A program made the position numbers and the translations under genes. Source: Pleurodeles waltl (Eukaryota; Chordata; Amphibia; Caudata; Salamandridae). From it: DNA of 64,000 nt. Positions 1 to 12,834 of this stretch are shown here, one piece after another; the first letter of the stretch is position 1; each line of letters begins with the position of its first letter. The stretch covers positions 1,349,560,323 through 1,349,624,322 of the forward strand of contig NC_090444.1 of assembly GCF_031143425.1 (NCBI RefSeq), written 5' to 3'. A model generated the notes under the pieces. That model did not search any database. It was not told the origin of the DNA and saw only the letters and a program-made list of their open reading frames with translations.

Positions 1-701
1 GACTGTACAGATGCATAGTAGTGGATATGTTTTGAGGGGCCACATCTGTCTGAGCACGATAAAATAAATGCCTGTCCTCGTCAGTCGCACTCAGTAAGGC
101 ATGTGGTGCCCTCTCATTACTCCTTCCTCTCAATGTTGAAAGTGATAATTCAAATGTAGTCCGGGTTGCAAGAAGATTCTATTACACTGCCATCGGGTGG
201 TCTGATTTACGGTGCACTTGGTTGTAATTGAATGATAGCTTCGCTCGCTATCCATACGACATTTTTTCAAACCGAGCTCAGTGCCTGTAATCGGGTGTGG
301 GGTTTTGTCAGAGTTAAATGAGAGTTTCTGTCATCACTTGCCACTTTTGAGCCGGAAATATTTGTTTCTTTCTTTCTTGTCGAAGGAAATAAACTACCTT
401 AGCGGCTGCATTGTCCTTTAGTTACATTATGCCTTAGATAGGAATACCTTAAACCAGAACTTTTCATGTAAATCATGCTTTATTCTGCTGAATCCTGCTT
501 TGTCCACGTACAGGTATCCGAAGAATGTGGAATTGTGGGGCCTGTACCTTCCTTAAAATTGATAGTGCCTAGAAGACAGTGACTCGAATGTTGTATGATA
601 GACGCCGATTTTTAGATTTTTATTTTGCATTTGGCCTTTGCCAGACCAAATGAACATATATATATAAAGGGTGAAGTGATGTTATATCTAGACATGGTCA
701 T
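1..701. other. Unassigned DNA, no gene seen
   Basis: No reading frame, terminal repeat or recognisable transposon domain was found. Composition is moderately AT-rich with no internal repetition. It may be intergenic or intronic. Confidence 0.5.
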
Positions 702-1160
702 TGTAGGAAGTTGGGTTACTGGTTGGAGGGGTGAAACCCCTACTCAAGCAACAACTGCAATTCTTGTCAGAGCCATACACAAGCAAACCCCAGATTAACT
801 TGTGTTCAACCCCCTGGTAGCTTGGCACAAAGCAGTCAGGCTTAACTTAGGGGCAATTAGTAAAGTACTTATGCAGCACTTTAAACAGTAATAAAGTGTA
901 AACACTCACAAGCTCAGTTTAGGCAAATAGAGTAATACCTAATACGTTATTTGATACAAAAACCACAAAATCCAATCAGTAGAACCAGATATAAGCAATT
1001 TTAAACTTTTAAGTAAAAATAATGCTGAGAAGCACAAAGCACCAACTGTGGTTATCTGATTGCACTGGACTGAGACAAAGTCATGAGTCCAGGCCGACTG
1101 AGATGGAGCACGGGCCGAATATAGATCCAAGTTAGGTCCACTGAACAAAGTACAGGAGTG
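702..1160 (+). repeat. LTR fragment, left end
   Basis: Starts with TGTAGGAAG and keeps the order of short blocks seen at 52941-53200: a 'gggtta' block, 'caagcaa' then 'accccc', 'tggtagct.ggc', 'aggcttaactt', 'gtaaagta.tt', then A-rich sequence. Both are therefore left ends of related long LTRs. The copy is diverged and loses similarity near 1160. Strand is relative to 52941-55815; the transcription direction is not known. Confidence 0.55.
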
Positions 1161-2645
1161 TGGAACTTTACAAAATATCTACTTGTCCATGGGACAAGTT
1201 GCTTCGTAAATCTACTTGCCCTGTAAAAAATCCATTTGTCTCTTTGGTGCCACTTAGTGTGGCAACAAATTATGGCAGCAATTTCATTATATAGGAGCTC
1301 TGATTATAGCCTCTCTGATTATGCCAAGGCTCATAATATAGTAGGGTTGGAATACTAGCAATTCCCTTATTTTGCCACCTTTCTGCAGATTGGCATACTG
1401 CGTCTGGAAGTAGGGGTAACTAATAGTTCCAGGGTTGGAATGCTCTTTTGACCCTATACAAACCTACTAAATTGCATTTTTGGGGTTTCCACCAGCTCTT
1501 CTCTATTTTTTTCCCTATACTAAGAAAGGTTGGAAATTTACTCCTGATACTAAGAAAGGTTGGAAATTTACTCCTGACAAGGGCAGAAGTAAAATTTCCT
1601 CCAGAGTTGGGGAAAAAAGTGGTGGGAGAGAAAATGAACTAGTAAAAGCTCAACAGATTTTTGCATGAGCAAATCTACACATGCATAATTGCTTGTGCTT
1701 AAATACAGTTCACAAATATTTACTAGAAAAAGATTTATTCGCCTACTTTTGTCAGTTCTTCTGAATTAATGAAAGCCGTAAATCAGCACTAATGCAAGGG
1801 CATATACCATGGGTGCACGTTTGTTACTTTCTTTAAAAATTGGGCGCCTAATTAGGTCTGGCGTTAACCAAGATCTTTTGTTTTTATTACAATTCTGTCT
1901 CTTTATCTATAGACTGGCTTCACTGTGTGACAGCATTCTGCTCTTTCACAAGGTGCATATCGGCACACAAAGTCGTTTTATTCAGTGACAGGACTGTTGT
2001 GGCAATATGCGCATTTTGAGAACAAAAAATATTTTTATCAATGTTTGTTATGGCAAGGGACCGACAGCACCCACTGCTATAAATTTGTACTAAAACCATG
2101 TCAAAACAAGATACGCATTCACAAAACCAAAAGGCTGACCACTAATGACCTTTTGGCTTTGCCAGTGCTTTTTTATTTTCATGTTTTCCATAATCCTATT
2201 GAAACTTGTTACTCTGATTTTCCATTATGTATATATTTTGGAAATACTGGCATGCATCAACACATTTTACTTCAAAGAAGTGGTACCTAAAATTTCACAG
2301 TTGTTTAGCAGAACATTTTTTTTCTAGTTTCATTTTTTGTGAACAATTTATTTTGAAAGCAAAGAAACACGAATCTTGCTTTTCAAGTTCTGCATACATT
2401 TGCATCTAATCAGAGTGCATTATGGGAGCCTCATATTGTTCAACTTTGCAAACCTGTGTATACATTTTTATACTAGAACTACTGTTAGTAGTGCAGTCCG
2501 AGGCTTACATTTGTTTAGCTCAGTCACCGTAATAATAAAGGCTTTGCATTAATAAACTATCAATACAAGTTTGAACGGCATTAACGTATGGACACAAATA
2601 TTACCTTAACTGTAGACAGTGCCCTTCCCTGATCCATAATGTGGT
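1161..2645. other. AT-rich stretch without a recognisable gene
   Basis: Short reading frames of 60-100 codons are open on the + strand, but their translations are low in information and match no family I know. The stretch separates the LTR fragment from the 5'-truncated L1-A. It contains one 30-bp tandem duplication (1519-1578). Confidence 0.5.
1519..1578 (+). repeat. Perfect-register 30-bp tandem duplication
   Basis: Two adjacent 30-bp units (1519-1548 and 1549-1578) differ only at their last base. Each begins ACTAAGAAAGG. A recent replication-slippage duplication is the simplest explanation. Confidence 0.9.
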
Positions 2646-2669
2646 ACTGTAAATTGGTAGCAAAAGGTT

Positions 2670-2990
2670 TTGTGCTGCAGTGACATGACACATTTCTTCT
2701 CCACTACGGAGCAAGCCTGGGAATGGCTGCATTCTAAGGGAATCCAGAACCTGGCAACAACATCAGGAGACAACATGTTACTATGGTCTGAGAGAGAATC
2801 CAGGTGCAGAAGATATCAGCACCAGCCACGCTTTCGCCTATCCATGGAGCAGGCTGCAGAACAGAGAGCACAGGTGGTAGTGAAGGTGTACCTCCATAGC
2901 GCCAACAGATTTCAAGCTTTGCCTATGATACTGACTAAGGATCCATACCGGACGCCCCTGGCTCCACACCGTCAGAGGGCGAGTCCATGA
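2670..2990 (+). pseudogene. L1 ORF1 C-terminal remnant
   Basis: The first residues include FFSTTEQAWEWL. This aligns with FFTEPEDDWEWV in the ORF1 of L1-D (minus, near 40500) and FFTDP.DVWDWL in L1-B (minus, near 26930). That shared block near the ORF1 C-terminus is the evidence for identity. ORF1 of L1 elements is an RNA-binding, coiled-coil chaperone of the retrotransposition particle. Only the extreme C-terminal part remains, and downstream residues are not conserved, so the frame probably runs into spacer. Confidence 0.6.
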
Positions 2991-3484
2991 CTGGGTCAGT
3001 GAGATCGTTCTAGGCTGTGGCTACAACCCCATAGCATGTTATTTGTGGAGGGTTCCAGAACTGTGGACCGCTGTTGGGGGGGGTAGAAGAGGAAAGGTAA
3101 GGAACGTAGTGACCATTGGTCCCCGGTGCATTCATTGATGGGAGTCCCACGCTACAGGTTATCCAGTGATGGGCCAAAAAACAGCACCTGCACTTGGATC
3201 CCAACCTTGGATTCACAACTTTGGGCCTGGCCCTCCTAAAAACGTCCGCAAGGACTACTTCACATTGTGAACACATGCTGATTCTGTAGTGCACTGTTGG
3301 GTGATTTTGTGGCACAATGGCCGTTGGTGTCCAAGCCAAGGTAGAGGGAGTTTCTGTTGCATTACATTGTTTGCTTTTTGTTTAGGCTGAGTGGATCAAT
3401 ACTAGGGAATTCCTGTGTAGAATGGATGTGTGGGAGTTGGGCGGGGCACCTTAGAGGTTGAACCCTGGACATTACATATATAAA

Positions 3485-6400
3485 TAAGGCAATTTGTTAT
3501 AATGTCCTGACCTGGAACATCAGGGCATGGCGACATAGGATATATGCCTGTCTTTGCTGTAGGCACATACATTTTGCATGTCTTCAGGAGACATACCTGG
3601 TTGCCACAGAATTCGAAAAAGTCACTAGACGGTGGAGTGGACAGGTATTTGGCACTAATTATTCAACTTATGCCCGAGGGGGGGTCAATATCTGGCTTGT
3701 ACCTAGTGCCCTATGTACCCAGAAGGACAACAGTAGATCGTGAGGGCAGATATGTATTGTTGAAAGGAACAATGGATGGTAGGCCCCTATCGTTATTAGC
3801 AATATACACACCCAACACACTTCAGGGTGAATTTCTTTGCGAGCTGTCACCGGCCTTGCTCTTAAATCCACAGTCGCCGACCACCTGGAGGGAAGGGAAT
3901 TTTAATTGTGTGTATGACTAAAATATGGACCGGTCTGTACCCCCACTTCCTAGGACACTGGCACTTCAATCGACTAAACACTTTAGGTCATGGATAGATG
4001 CCGCACAGTTGCTAGATGTCTGGCGGCTGGTGCATCTGACTAAGGCGGAATACTCTTACAATGCCCCAGGCCTTCAGGTACAGGCTAGGTTGGACTACAT
4101 CCTATGTAACAGGGAATTCTGTCCCTGGGTGGTTGGTTTGGAATATTTGTGGAGAACCCTATCCAACCATAGCCCACTTAAGTTTACTTTCAAGTGGGGT
4201 ATTGAAATTGGCACCAATCCCAACCTAGTGGCTACGAATAGAGGCACCACATGACCTGATGTACAGGGATACACACACACCTGCACTAGTATTTCACAGA
4301 AAATGAGAGCTCTGTGGGTTCCAGGGGGTTGGAGTGGGATGCAATGGAAATGGTAATATGGGGGCATTGCATTAAAACTACTTGGGGGGAGCACTGTTTG
4401 TTGCAGTGCAGAGTGTTGGACCTGGAGACACAACTGCTGAAAACAGAAATAGAGGCTGTCTCTTTACATGTGGCACAGACACGCTTAATAAAAAATTCGG
4501 GCTCAGCACAGGTAGGAAGTACGCCGTCTCAGTAACATAGACTATTGAGTCTCGCTGGCACGACAGCATGCAGATGGTGATAAACTGGGTTGCACCCTGG
4601 TCTGGCTACTGCGCATGGCACAACTCAGGTCCCTGGTAGGGGCGATCCTTACTCCCAGAGGCAATGTCGTTGACACGCAGGCATATATTAATGAGGTATT
4701 CATACAATACTATGAGGCACTGTATTCCCCTTTCCCAGTCCAAACCCTAGACCGGCTGAGAAACTACATCTGAGCAGCTGACCTTCCCCGTATGACCGCC
4801 TTGCAGATCCAGGAGCTAGAACACCCCCTACAGATAAAAGAGGTACATCTGGCGATCCGTCAGATGGCCCGCAACAAGGTTCCTGGCACCAACAGATTCC
4901 TTGTGGAATTTTATTCCACCTATAGGGCCACTCTGGCCCCTAAATTACTGCAGATATATCAGGAGGCCCACCTAAGGGGACTTTTTCCCAAATCCCTCAA
5001 AGAGGCCTTTATAGTAGTGCTACCCAAACCAGGTCGGGATCCCCTAGAGGTAGGCTCTTACCGCCCTCTGTCAATGCTCAACATTGACTATATAATTCTG
5101 AGCAAGGTGCCTGCTAACCGGCTGCTCCCCCTGCTCCCGAACCTGGTCCATTGTGGATTTGTGCCCCTAGGGAAACCTTTTACAATACTCAACTCTTGTC
5201 ACATCGGGGGCACGGTCAGGGAAGATGGAATCCTTCCGATGCCAGTTGCCCTAGACTTCAGGAAAGCTTTTGACACCCTGGGGTGGTCGTTCCTCCTCCC
5301 TGTGTTGGAAGCCTTTGCGATGGGGTCCGCATTCCTGCGCTGGGTTTGTCTACTTTACATGGCACCTAATGCCAGAGTGAGAGCAGGACAACAGGTATCC
5401 CAACAGTTTGGGATCGGCTATCCCACATTATCTTTGCATTGGACATGGAACCACTTGCTGCCCTGTTGTAGGCTAAGGGCCCTGACTGGGGCATAGTGAT
5501 AGGACTGGCCTAGCTTACGGTAACCTTGTATGCAGATGATGTGCTGAATTAACTGCGGAACTACAAGCACGTAATTCAGAGCTACTTCACCTGCTCTACT
5601 TATTTGGAGAGATGTCAGACCTTCTGATTAAATGTGGGAAATCCTACATCTTCTCTCTGCAAAAAATGTGATGTGCAGAAGATGTGAGGTGGGAGGGTAG
5701 CCACCTCCCATAGCGATATGAGATTTTCTATTACTGGGGCGTTGATGTGTATCATACAGAAAGAGACCTGCTTGACAGCAATCACAAGAGAATCCTAGCT
5801 TAGATGTGACAGTCCTTAGGCTTCTGGACACACTTACCCCTATCTCAAATGGGTCGAGCCTCCATTGCCAAGATGCTAGTGCGCCCGTGATTCTTGTAAA
5901 TTTTCGCAGCAATCCCAGCGGTTCTGACGAATGTCCTTTGGAGACCTCCGTAGGTTGATCTCTGACCTAATGTGGGGTGGGGCTCGCAAAAGGGTAAACA
6001 TCCAGTTGCTGCAGCACCGATTGCTGGAGAGTGGCCTGGGTGTTCCTGACCTCGAGCAGTATTTTGCAGCAGCTCAGCTACAATGGCCCATGCGGTTGCT
6101 AGCGGGTGATCAGATGGGCGAGAGTGGCGCTAATCTGGAATAACTGGGAGAAATTGGGATCTTAGACTGGCTAATTTCATGGAGCGACCCGTCTGAGGGC
6201 CTGGGCACCTTGGCGCGGGTCGCTGGGACATGCTGGAATAGATATATCCAACCCAGGGGAGATATGGTGCTATATGCACTCCAGCTGCCATTGTGGAATG
6301 AGCCAGAGGTGTAGGCCCTGAAGGGAACACATGATACAACCCCACGGCGTGAAGAGAACATCGCCAGCATAGGTGACTTGTATGAGAATGGCGCCCGTGG

Positions 6401-7161
6401 TCTTTTCAAGATGCCTATGGGCTAGGGTAAAATGCAGTCCTCCTGACTATCAGAAACACTAGTGGGGCAGGAGGAGTCACCCATTCACCACGGCTTGCAG
6501 TGTATCTTGACACATGGCAGGGGTAGAAAGGCAGTGACAATGTTGTATATGGCCCTACAGAAGGCAGGCATGGGGTGAGCTCTGCCCAGTAGACCCAAAT
6601 GGGAGGAATGTTTGGGTAATGACCATGGAGCAAGTGAAATACGTCTCATGCACTGCACGTCTCAAGCTCACCCAGTTCAATTACCTGCACCATACATATC
6701 TCACACTGCATAGCTTATACAAACTGTTCCCGAAAGTGGCTCAGTTGTGCCCACGCTGCAGTCATCCTGACACAACCTTTTTACATATGGTCTGGGAATG
6801 CCCGCCACTGGCTCAAAAATGGGAGAAAGTGATGGAAAATATCTTGGACATAATCGATATTACCCTATCGCCAGAGCCCTTGCTTTGCCTGCGGGGGTTC
6901 CCTAAGCAGACAAAACATACCAAAAGTTATAGGAAATTTGTTGACCTTGCAGTGGCCCTTTATAAACGTCTCATTGGTATGTCTTGGAAGGCCATACAAC
7001 ATCCCTCAATTGACTGCTGGCTAAGAGTGACACATAGGATGGCTGCTGCAGAAGCCGATGCCATTATCCGTGACTCTCAGCACAGTTGTATGTATTTGGC
7101 AATTTTATTCTTGATGAAGTGGTCCTCTTCCATGTATTGCTTTGTGGTGAAAACAAAGTAG
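3485..7161 (+). pseudogene. L1 ORF2: endonuclease, reverse transcriptase, zinc knuckle
   Basis: ORF2 proteins nick target DNA and reverse-transcribe the LINE RNA in place. The N-terminal APE endonuclease reads from about 3485 (LTWNIRAW, then LQETYL near 3580), with FNCVYD near 3905, ARLDYIL near 4085 and SNHSPL near 4160. The family motif there is usually SDHSP, so an acidic residue is lost. Reverse transcriptase follows at 4792-5496 (SYRPLSMLN, LDFRKAFDTLGW), and the catalytic YADD is encoded at 5529-5540 in another frame. The C-terminal part (6619-7161) keeps a zinc knuckle, CPRC..8..H..4..C, near 6750. An in-frame stop at 3919-3921 and at least one frameshift between 5496 and 5529 break it. 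Confidence 0.85.
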
Positions 7162-7261
7162 CTTGAAGGTAGATCTTCTAGCAACCAGTAACCTATGTAG
7201 GACCCTCAAAGCAGGGGAGACGTGGGCTTGGGCTTTACATGTAGAAGAAGTCTGGCAGCAA

Positions 7262-7534
7262 AGTTCTGAGTCCGTTGTAGTCTTTTCTTAGTTAATAAAG
7301 GTGATCCGTGGTAGAGGTCATTGGTGTAATCAAATTTGAAACAGTACAAGAAAGCCTGGACCTTGTGTGGAGATCCCTGGTAGGCGAAGATGCCTCACAG
7401 AGATTTCATAGTAATGGAGCTTGATCTTGCTAATTTGTCCACTTTGGCAAATGTCATAAGTTAACCCAATGTTTTACAATGGGAGAGGTAGACCTCACAG
7501 AAGTGAAAAACAAATTTAGATGTTTTTCTTTACC
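7262..7534. other. Unassigned stretch after L1-A
   Basis: No coding signal or terminal structure seen. It may be the L1 3' untranslated region, or the distal part of the LTR that resumes clearly at 7535. Confidence 0.4.
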
Positions 7535-8011
7535 AGGACATGTAAAACTTAAAAGTACATGTCCAGCTTCTTAAATAAACTGCACTCTGCCCTCTCGGCT
7601 GTTTAGAGCCTACCGTAGGGGTGGTTTATATGTGTTAAAAACGGATGATTGTTCCTGGTAAGAGGTTTATCTTGCCAGGTCGGATTGGCAGTTTAAATCC
7701 GCAGACACAGGCTGCAATGGCAATTCTGAGACATGTTTAAAATTACTACTTAAGTGGGTGGTGTAATAAGGGCTGCATGCCTATTAGTAGCATTTAATTT
7801 AGAGGTCCTGGGTATGTGTAGTACCACTTTACTAGGAACTTAGAAGTAAATTAAATGTGCCAATTGGGTGTAAGCCAATTTCACCATGTTTAAAAGAGAA
7901 AGCACAAGCACTTTAGCACTGGATAGCAGTAGTAAAGTGTGCAAAGTCCTAAAAGCCTAGTAAAATAGTTCAGAAAACAGGAGAGCGATGGCAAAAAGTC
8001 TTATGATAACA
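7535..8011 (+). repeat. LTR fragment, right end
   Basis: This stretch parallels 55322-55815 block by block: 'catgt...' then 'actgca.cctgcc', 'tagg.gtg', 'cttgccagg', 'gcagtggca', 'tctgagacatg', 'ttactaggaac', 'ttagcactgg..agcagt.gtaaagtg' and 'ggcaaaaagt'. It ends at 8011 in AACA, the expected LTR terminus. With 702-1160 it could be the second half of one LTR split by L1-A, but no matching target duplication was found. Confidence 0.6.
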
Positions 8012-10612
8012 TTGCAGAAAGAGCCAAGTCCAACATAACCCTTCTCCAGCCAAAAGCCAGGCTAGACTATGCAATACATTGATGGACGTTCCTGCTTCTG
8101 CGATAGACCATGACCAAAGTCCTCCCTATGCAAGTGCACTTGTCAGCTCTATGTCCTTCTGAACTCAGTTGGATCCCTCTGTCCAAACTTTTCTGAGCCA
8201 CTTGACTGACTCATGAGTAACCCTTCTCCTCACCTGTGGACTCCGTCCTTGCAGCTCCTAACTTTAAATTGCTCACAGATGCATTCCAATAGGCAGACAA
8301 TACCACTGTGACCAACAAAGTGATGTGGCCCATTCCACCCCTTAGATCAGACTTCTATTCTTAACCCAAAGAAGATTCTGCCCATAAGGACAGCTACCAA
8401 AAGAGGCCACTGGCAGCTGTCCAGATCAAGAGCCAGGCCTCGGGACATCCCAGGTTCTCTGACCTCTGCAGTTTCTCAGAGTCAAGGTCAACAGCACAGA
8501 TGTTAAGCACCCTACTTACACTCTTTCCCACCAGTTCAAGGGTGGTCTCTACCCTGAAGCTGAACAGAGGACGGGCCAGTCCTCCCTCATCATGCCCTTC
8601 CATCTAAGCTCCTGTACCATCAACTTGGGTGGTGTGCCCTCAGAAAACTGAACTATCAGGGCACCCTAGCGGTTCACCCCTCCCAGCTCTCCTGACACAG
8701 GTGGTAACTCATTCCCCAAAATGCAGTCAATGGGCATCAGGGTGATTAACTATGACCCTCCTCTGGGTCACCTTCCCACCCTACTCCAAGGATATCAGAA
8801 CCATGGCGCTGACAAAACCCTGCCCTTGGCCTGCGTTACCCTATCTATCTCTCTGGTGAACTGCTCTGGGGAAACCTGCCTTTCCACTACCAGAGCCTGT
8901 CTGGCCCTGGTTTCCCTCAGAGCAGTGACAGGAATCCCATTCACTCTCACGGAATCACAAGTCTACTCTTTGAGTCCACCTCCCAACTAAGGGATCTTAG
9001 GGTATGTTCTACCTGCCACTGAGGACTACTTGCCCCATTGGCCACCCCTGTAAATGTCCCATCAGTGGGTAGTTTCTTACGGAAGACAGAGTCCCCTTGC
9101 TTGTGTCCTAACTGGGATTACTCAAAGCAGCAGGTTTCAAAAAGGGGCGTCCTGGGCCACTGCCCACCAGAACCCCCAAATTGCCACCCTCCTGTTCCTT
9201 AGAAGGGGGTTGGAACCCTTTCCACTCACATTACTTTGGTACTTGTCTGGGTCATCGTTAACCTCCCCCTCACTCTGCTGAGGGGAACCTGAATCACCCT
9301 TCTTGGGGTCACTCCCAGGTACCTTCTTGTGGACCCTGGTGGTGAGCCCGAGATCTCCTCTTTAGCAAGTTCCCTGAGGCCACTGAGTTTATTATCAACC
9401 AGGTGTTAGCACAATTCTGTAAAACCAAGACTGAACATAAGCTCTCTTGCCATCAGATTGTACAGCCCCTGATAATCCTTCACTTCACTGCCCTTCACCC
9501 AAACATCCATTGCCTTGCAAAATGAGTCCACACAATCCACACTGGACTGATGGGGCAGCTTCTGACTTTACCTAAACTTTGGTCTATACTTTTCTGGGGT
9601 GAGCCCATACATCCTGACAAGGGTCAGTGGCGTAACCCCCTCAGCATAGCATCTCGCCTGAGTGAGTCTTGAGGGGCGGTGTTATTTGCAGGGGAGGCAC
9701 GTCCAGTTTTGCTAACACCCTTGACAAAGGTGTCCTTCATGGTGGGGGGATACCTCATCCTGCCCCCCCTCTCTATGGCCAGTAGGGGATCCCTCCCTTC
9801 AGTAGGTATGTGCCCCAAGAGACTGTCCCCCACCAATCCTCCTCAGGGACAGGATATATCTCCACAGCAACCTCATAGGCTTCAAGTTACTTGTCAATGT
9901 CATCTCCCACAACAGATGCAGTCACCAGACCCTTCTGTCTCCAGAGGGCACTGCATGTATGCTGCCCCCATTAAACCAACAGTCCTTCAAGTTACCCCAG
10001 TGGTCCAGGTTTCACGGTGCAGGTACAATCCTTCTTGCAGCAGAGCAGGACAGCAGTTCATCTTCTGAGTCTTCCATAGGTTCAGGAGTGTACTGAAGTG
10101 TTGGGCCTGGGGGTTCAATATATATAGCTGGTGCCCACTTTGAAGTGGGAGAAGCTTCTAGAATTCTCCCCCCCCTAGAGAGGTGTCTGGAATTTCCTAC
10201 CTCCCTATCTAGCCCCACTTTGTCTGGGAGTACAAAAGACTACTGTGAATCCATTTGTGAGTGTGCTGAGTGTTCATGTATAGGGAACTTGGCTTCTTTG
10301 TAGATGCTTCCCCACACTTTTTGCCCTCTTTGAAAACTATCAGATGCTGTTTTTCAACTTTAAAAGTGCACAGCGTCCTGCTAAACAGGCCTCCATGCCA
10401 GTGCTCTCTCCTTAAAAGCAAGGTATGTCTAATTGTTTCAATTGCCACCAGACTTTAGCATCCCTGTAAGTCTCTTGTAAATGGTATCCCTGGTACCTAG
10501 GTCATGTGTACTAAATAGGGTCCTTAAGGCTGCAGCATATCTTATAACTCGCAAAGAAAGGGCCCCCTGCTACAGATACAGGCCCTAGGGCAAGGGAAAA
10601 TATCCACATTGT
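8012..10612 (-). mobile_element. Decayed LTR-element internal region
   Basis: C-rich sequence follows the LTR end at 8011. Reading the minus strand, 9665-9385 encodes a Gag/SCAN-like stretch (separate entry), while 9380-8050 gives only short blocks broken by stops. No reverse transcriptase or integrase was recognised, so the element is either internally deleted or non-autonomous. Antisense frames on the + strand (8721-8990, 9679-10068) carry no family signature and are treated as shadows. Confidence 0.55.
9385..9665 (-). pseudogene. Gag/SCAN-like remnant of an LTR element
   Basis: In one minus-strand frame, short segments include YGLTPEKYR, DCVDSFCKAMD, WVKGSEVKDYQGLYN and LMARE, with one TAA inside. 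The pattern 'helix, then W-V-(K)-x-(G), then L-x-x-L.' resembles the capsid C-terminal/SCAN fold of Gypsy-type Gag proteins, which mediates dimerisation. Identification is by pattern only. The break shows it is inactive. Confidence 0.5.
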
Positions 10613-10614
10613 AG

Positions 10615-11480
10615 AAAGAGCCCTGGCAACCCTACTTACTTCATTTTTATAATATTATTTGCTCAGACAGAAGAGTCTTAACATTTATATCTTTATTCAT
10701 GATACACATTAAAATAGTTTATTTGATCATGAATTGTTTGTTGTAAACATTGCCTCATAATTCAGTCTTTTATAGCACTTCTAAAATATAAAAGCATCCT
10801 AAGCATACAGCAATCTCTCCATACATGCCATCATACAGACTTACATACCTCATAAAGACCTCTTCATTCAACCTAAAATGTGTTTTGTCTGGCAGGAAGA
10901 ACAGGACATATATATATATGTCAACAAATAACAGTTTTGGAAAAAGCGCAATCTTTCTTTTTGCACTTTAGACACGGTTATCTGATATCTATCACCAAAA
11001 TGCAAATTCAGACATTATTCACTATTTGTAAACTGTCACAATTTTTCTTTATATACCCTTGGCGGTTTCTATTGCAGCATAACTTAGGCCACCCTATGGG
11101 ACCCACACACAAATTTCACACAGCCTGCCATCATAGACTACATGTCAGGGTGCATACCCTGAGTGAAAGGACAACATGGCACACTCATTGTGTGCCATGC
11201 CAAAGTCACTGCTGGTATTATATGTAAGTCACTCCTACTGTAGGCCTTAAGAGCAATAAGGCAGGGTTCATTATAATACATGTGAGGACATATCTGCATG
11301 AGCATATATATCCATGCAATGTCTCTTTCTATTTTTAGACATTGCAAGTGATCGGGCATCCATTTTAAAGTATGTACTGGACACTGGTCAGCACAAGTGA
11401 ACCAGCTACATGATGGCTGTACAGGAAATAGTGGTGTTTGGTATCAAACACCTCATCTTAATAAATCCATACTGATGCAA
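10615..11480. other. AT-rich stretch without a recognisable gene
   Basis: The sequence is AT-rich with scattered short frames and no family motifs. A TGTAGAAAG at 10616 could be an LTR start, but the following bases do not match the other LTR left ends, so I do not call it. Confidence 0.45.
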
Positions 11481-12834
11481 GTATTGGATTTTTTATATGC
11501 TCCCAGTTGGTACCTTAGAGGTGCCCCCTGAAACCTACTAGTCCTCTAGTGTGCTGGTTGAAAGGTTTCCACCAGCCTTCCACCACAGATGGGGTTTTGA
11601 CCCCCTGAAAGTGAGAGACTCTACTTTCCAAAGTGAGAGATAATGCCTGCTCAGCAGGAGGTGTTATCACTCCGCCAACAGGATGGCTAGTAACTCTGCA
11701 TACCAAGGCAAGGGAATTCAAAGTTCCTGCTGCCTTTGGTATGCAACTCCCAGCGTTCCCCAGACTGGGAGAGGCAACCCCCTGCTCTGAGTCTCATTTG
11801 ACACCAGGACAGGTGAGAAAATTAGCTATACAGGAGACTTGTTGCACTGCCAGGCTGGACACACATCTACGGCGGCCAGCCCGAAGTGAACATGACATTA
11901 GGAATTCCTCCATCTTGATTATGGTGGAATTAGGAATTCAGGGACAGGGTGATGCCCACTCCCAACAGGAAGTGGTCATCTAGGGGGTGTAGTGACCCAA
12001 GGGCTAAGTAACCCATTGGCTACTGCCTTTCACTCTCCTTAAAGTCCTTAAATTGAGTATTTAGGGGACCCCCAATAACAGGACTTCAGATTTGCTGGGC
12101 TAAAGAAGAAGGACCCAAAGAGCCATGAAAAGCAAGAACTGAGGATCAATAACTGACCTGGCCCAAACCCTGCCGGCATGCCTGCTGTCCTCAACAGTTG
12201 TACCAAACCCACCTCGTCCTGCTGCTATTCTGCCTCCAGAAGCCTGGGAGGAATGCCAGCACTTTGAAAAGTTACCAGGATCTCTTGTGGAGTAGCAGAG
12301 CTGCTTCCCTGCACGCTGCAGGCACCAAGGAAGACTTGCAAGGACTCTCTACTACCAAACCCCAACACTGGACAGCACCACTGCACCCGTGCCCCCTAGC
12401 CGTGGTCCCCAGACTCTCCAGAGCTGAAGCCCAGCTTAGGTTTGCCAACAGTGGCTGGCAGCCTCTTTGTGTAGGCCCCTCTACCACAAATGCCTCTGGT
12501 GACAGAAACCCGATCTCTCAGGACACCTCTGCACCCTGCTGCCCTGGCCCAAGGAGAAGACCAAAGGTGTCCTCCCGTCACCGAGCATTATAAGACGTGA
12601 GCCCCCTTGTTAGTTCAGCTGTACTGGCCCCTCAGTACCTGCTCGCAGCCTCTTTCTGAAAAGACCTATCTCCATTGAAGTGAATAGGACACTTGACGCC
12701 GTAACACACCTCTGCACCTGGATGCGGTAGACCCCACCAAGGTGACTGTTGGTGTGGCCTTGGACCTTGCCCCATATTCACTTCAAGTCCAAAAGAACAG
12801 TCCTCTGAGTCGTTAGTGAGTGCCCCAATGCAGC

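Larger units (their letters stand above)
2650..7260 (+). mobile_element. L1-type LINE, copy A, 5'-truncated
   Basis: The element holds the very end of an ORF1, an inter-ORF spacer of about 500 bp and a full-length but decayed ORF2 (3485-7161). Order and spacing match two other L1 copies here (L1-D 37.6-41.5 kb and the ORF1 ends of L1-B and L1-C). 5' truncation just before the end of ORF1 is usual for LINE insertion. The 3' end lies after 7161, but no clear poly-A tail marks it, so the right limit is approximate. Many in-frame stops and at least one frame change show a dead copy. Confidence 0.8.

Noticed and set aside
8721..10068. Several + strand frames of 75-129 codons
   Set aside because: They lie antisense to the Gag-like remnant in C-rich sequence and show no domain.
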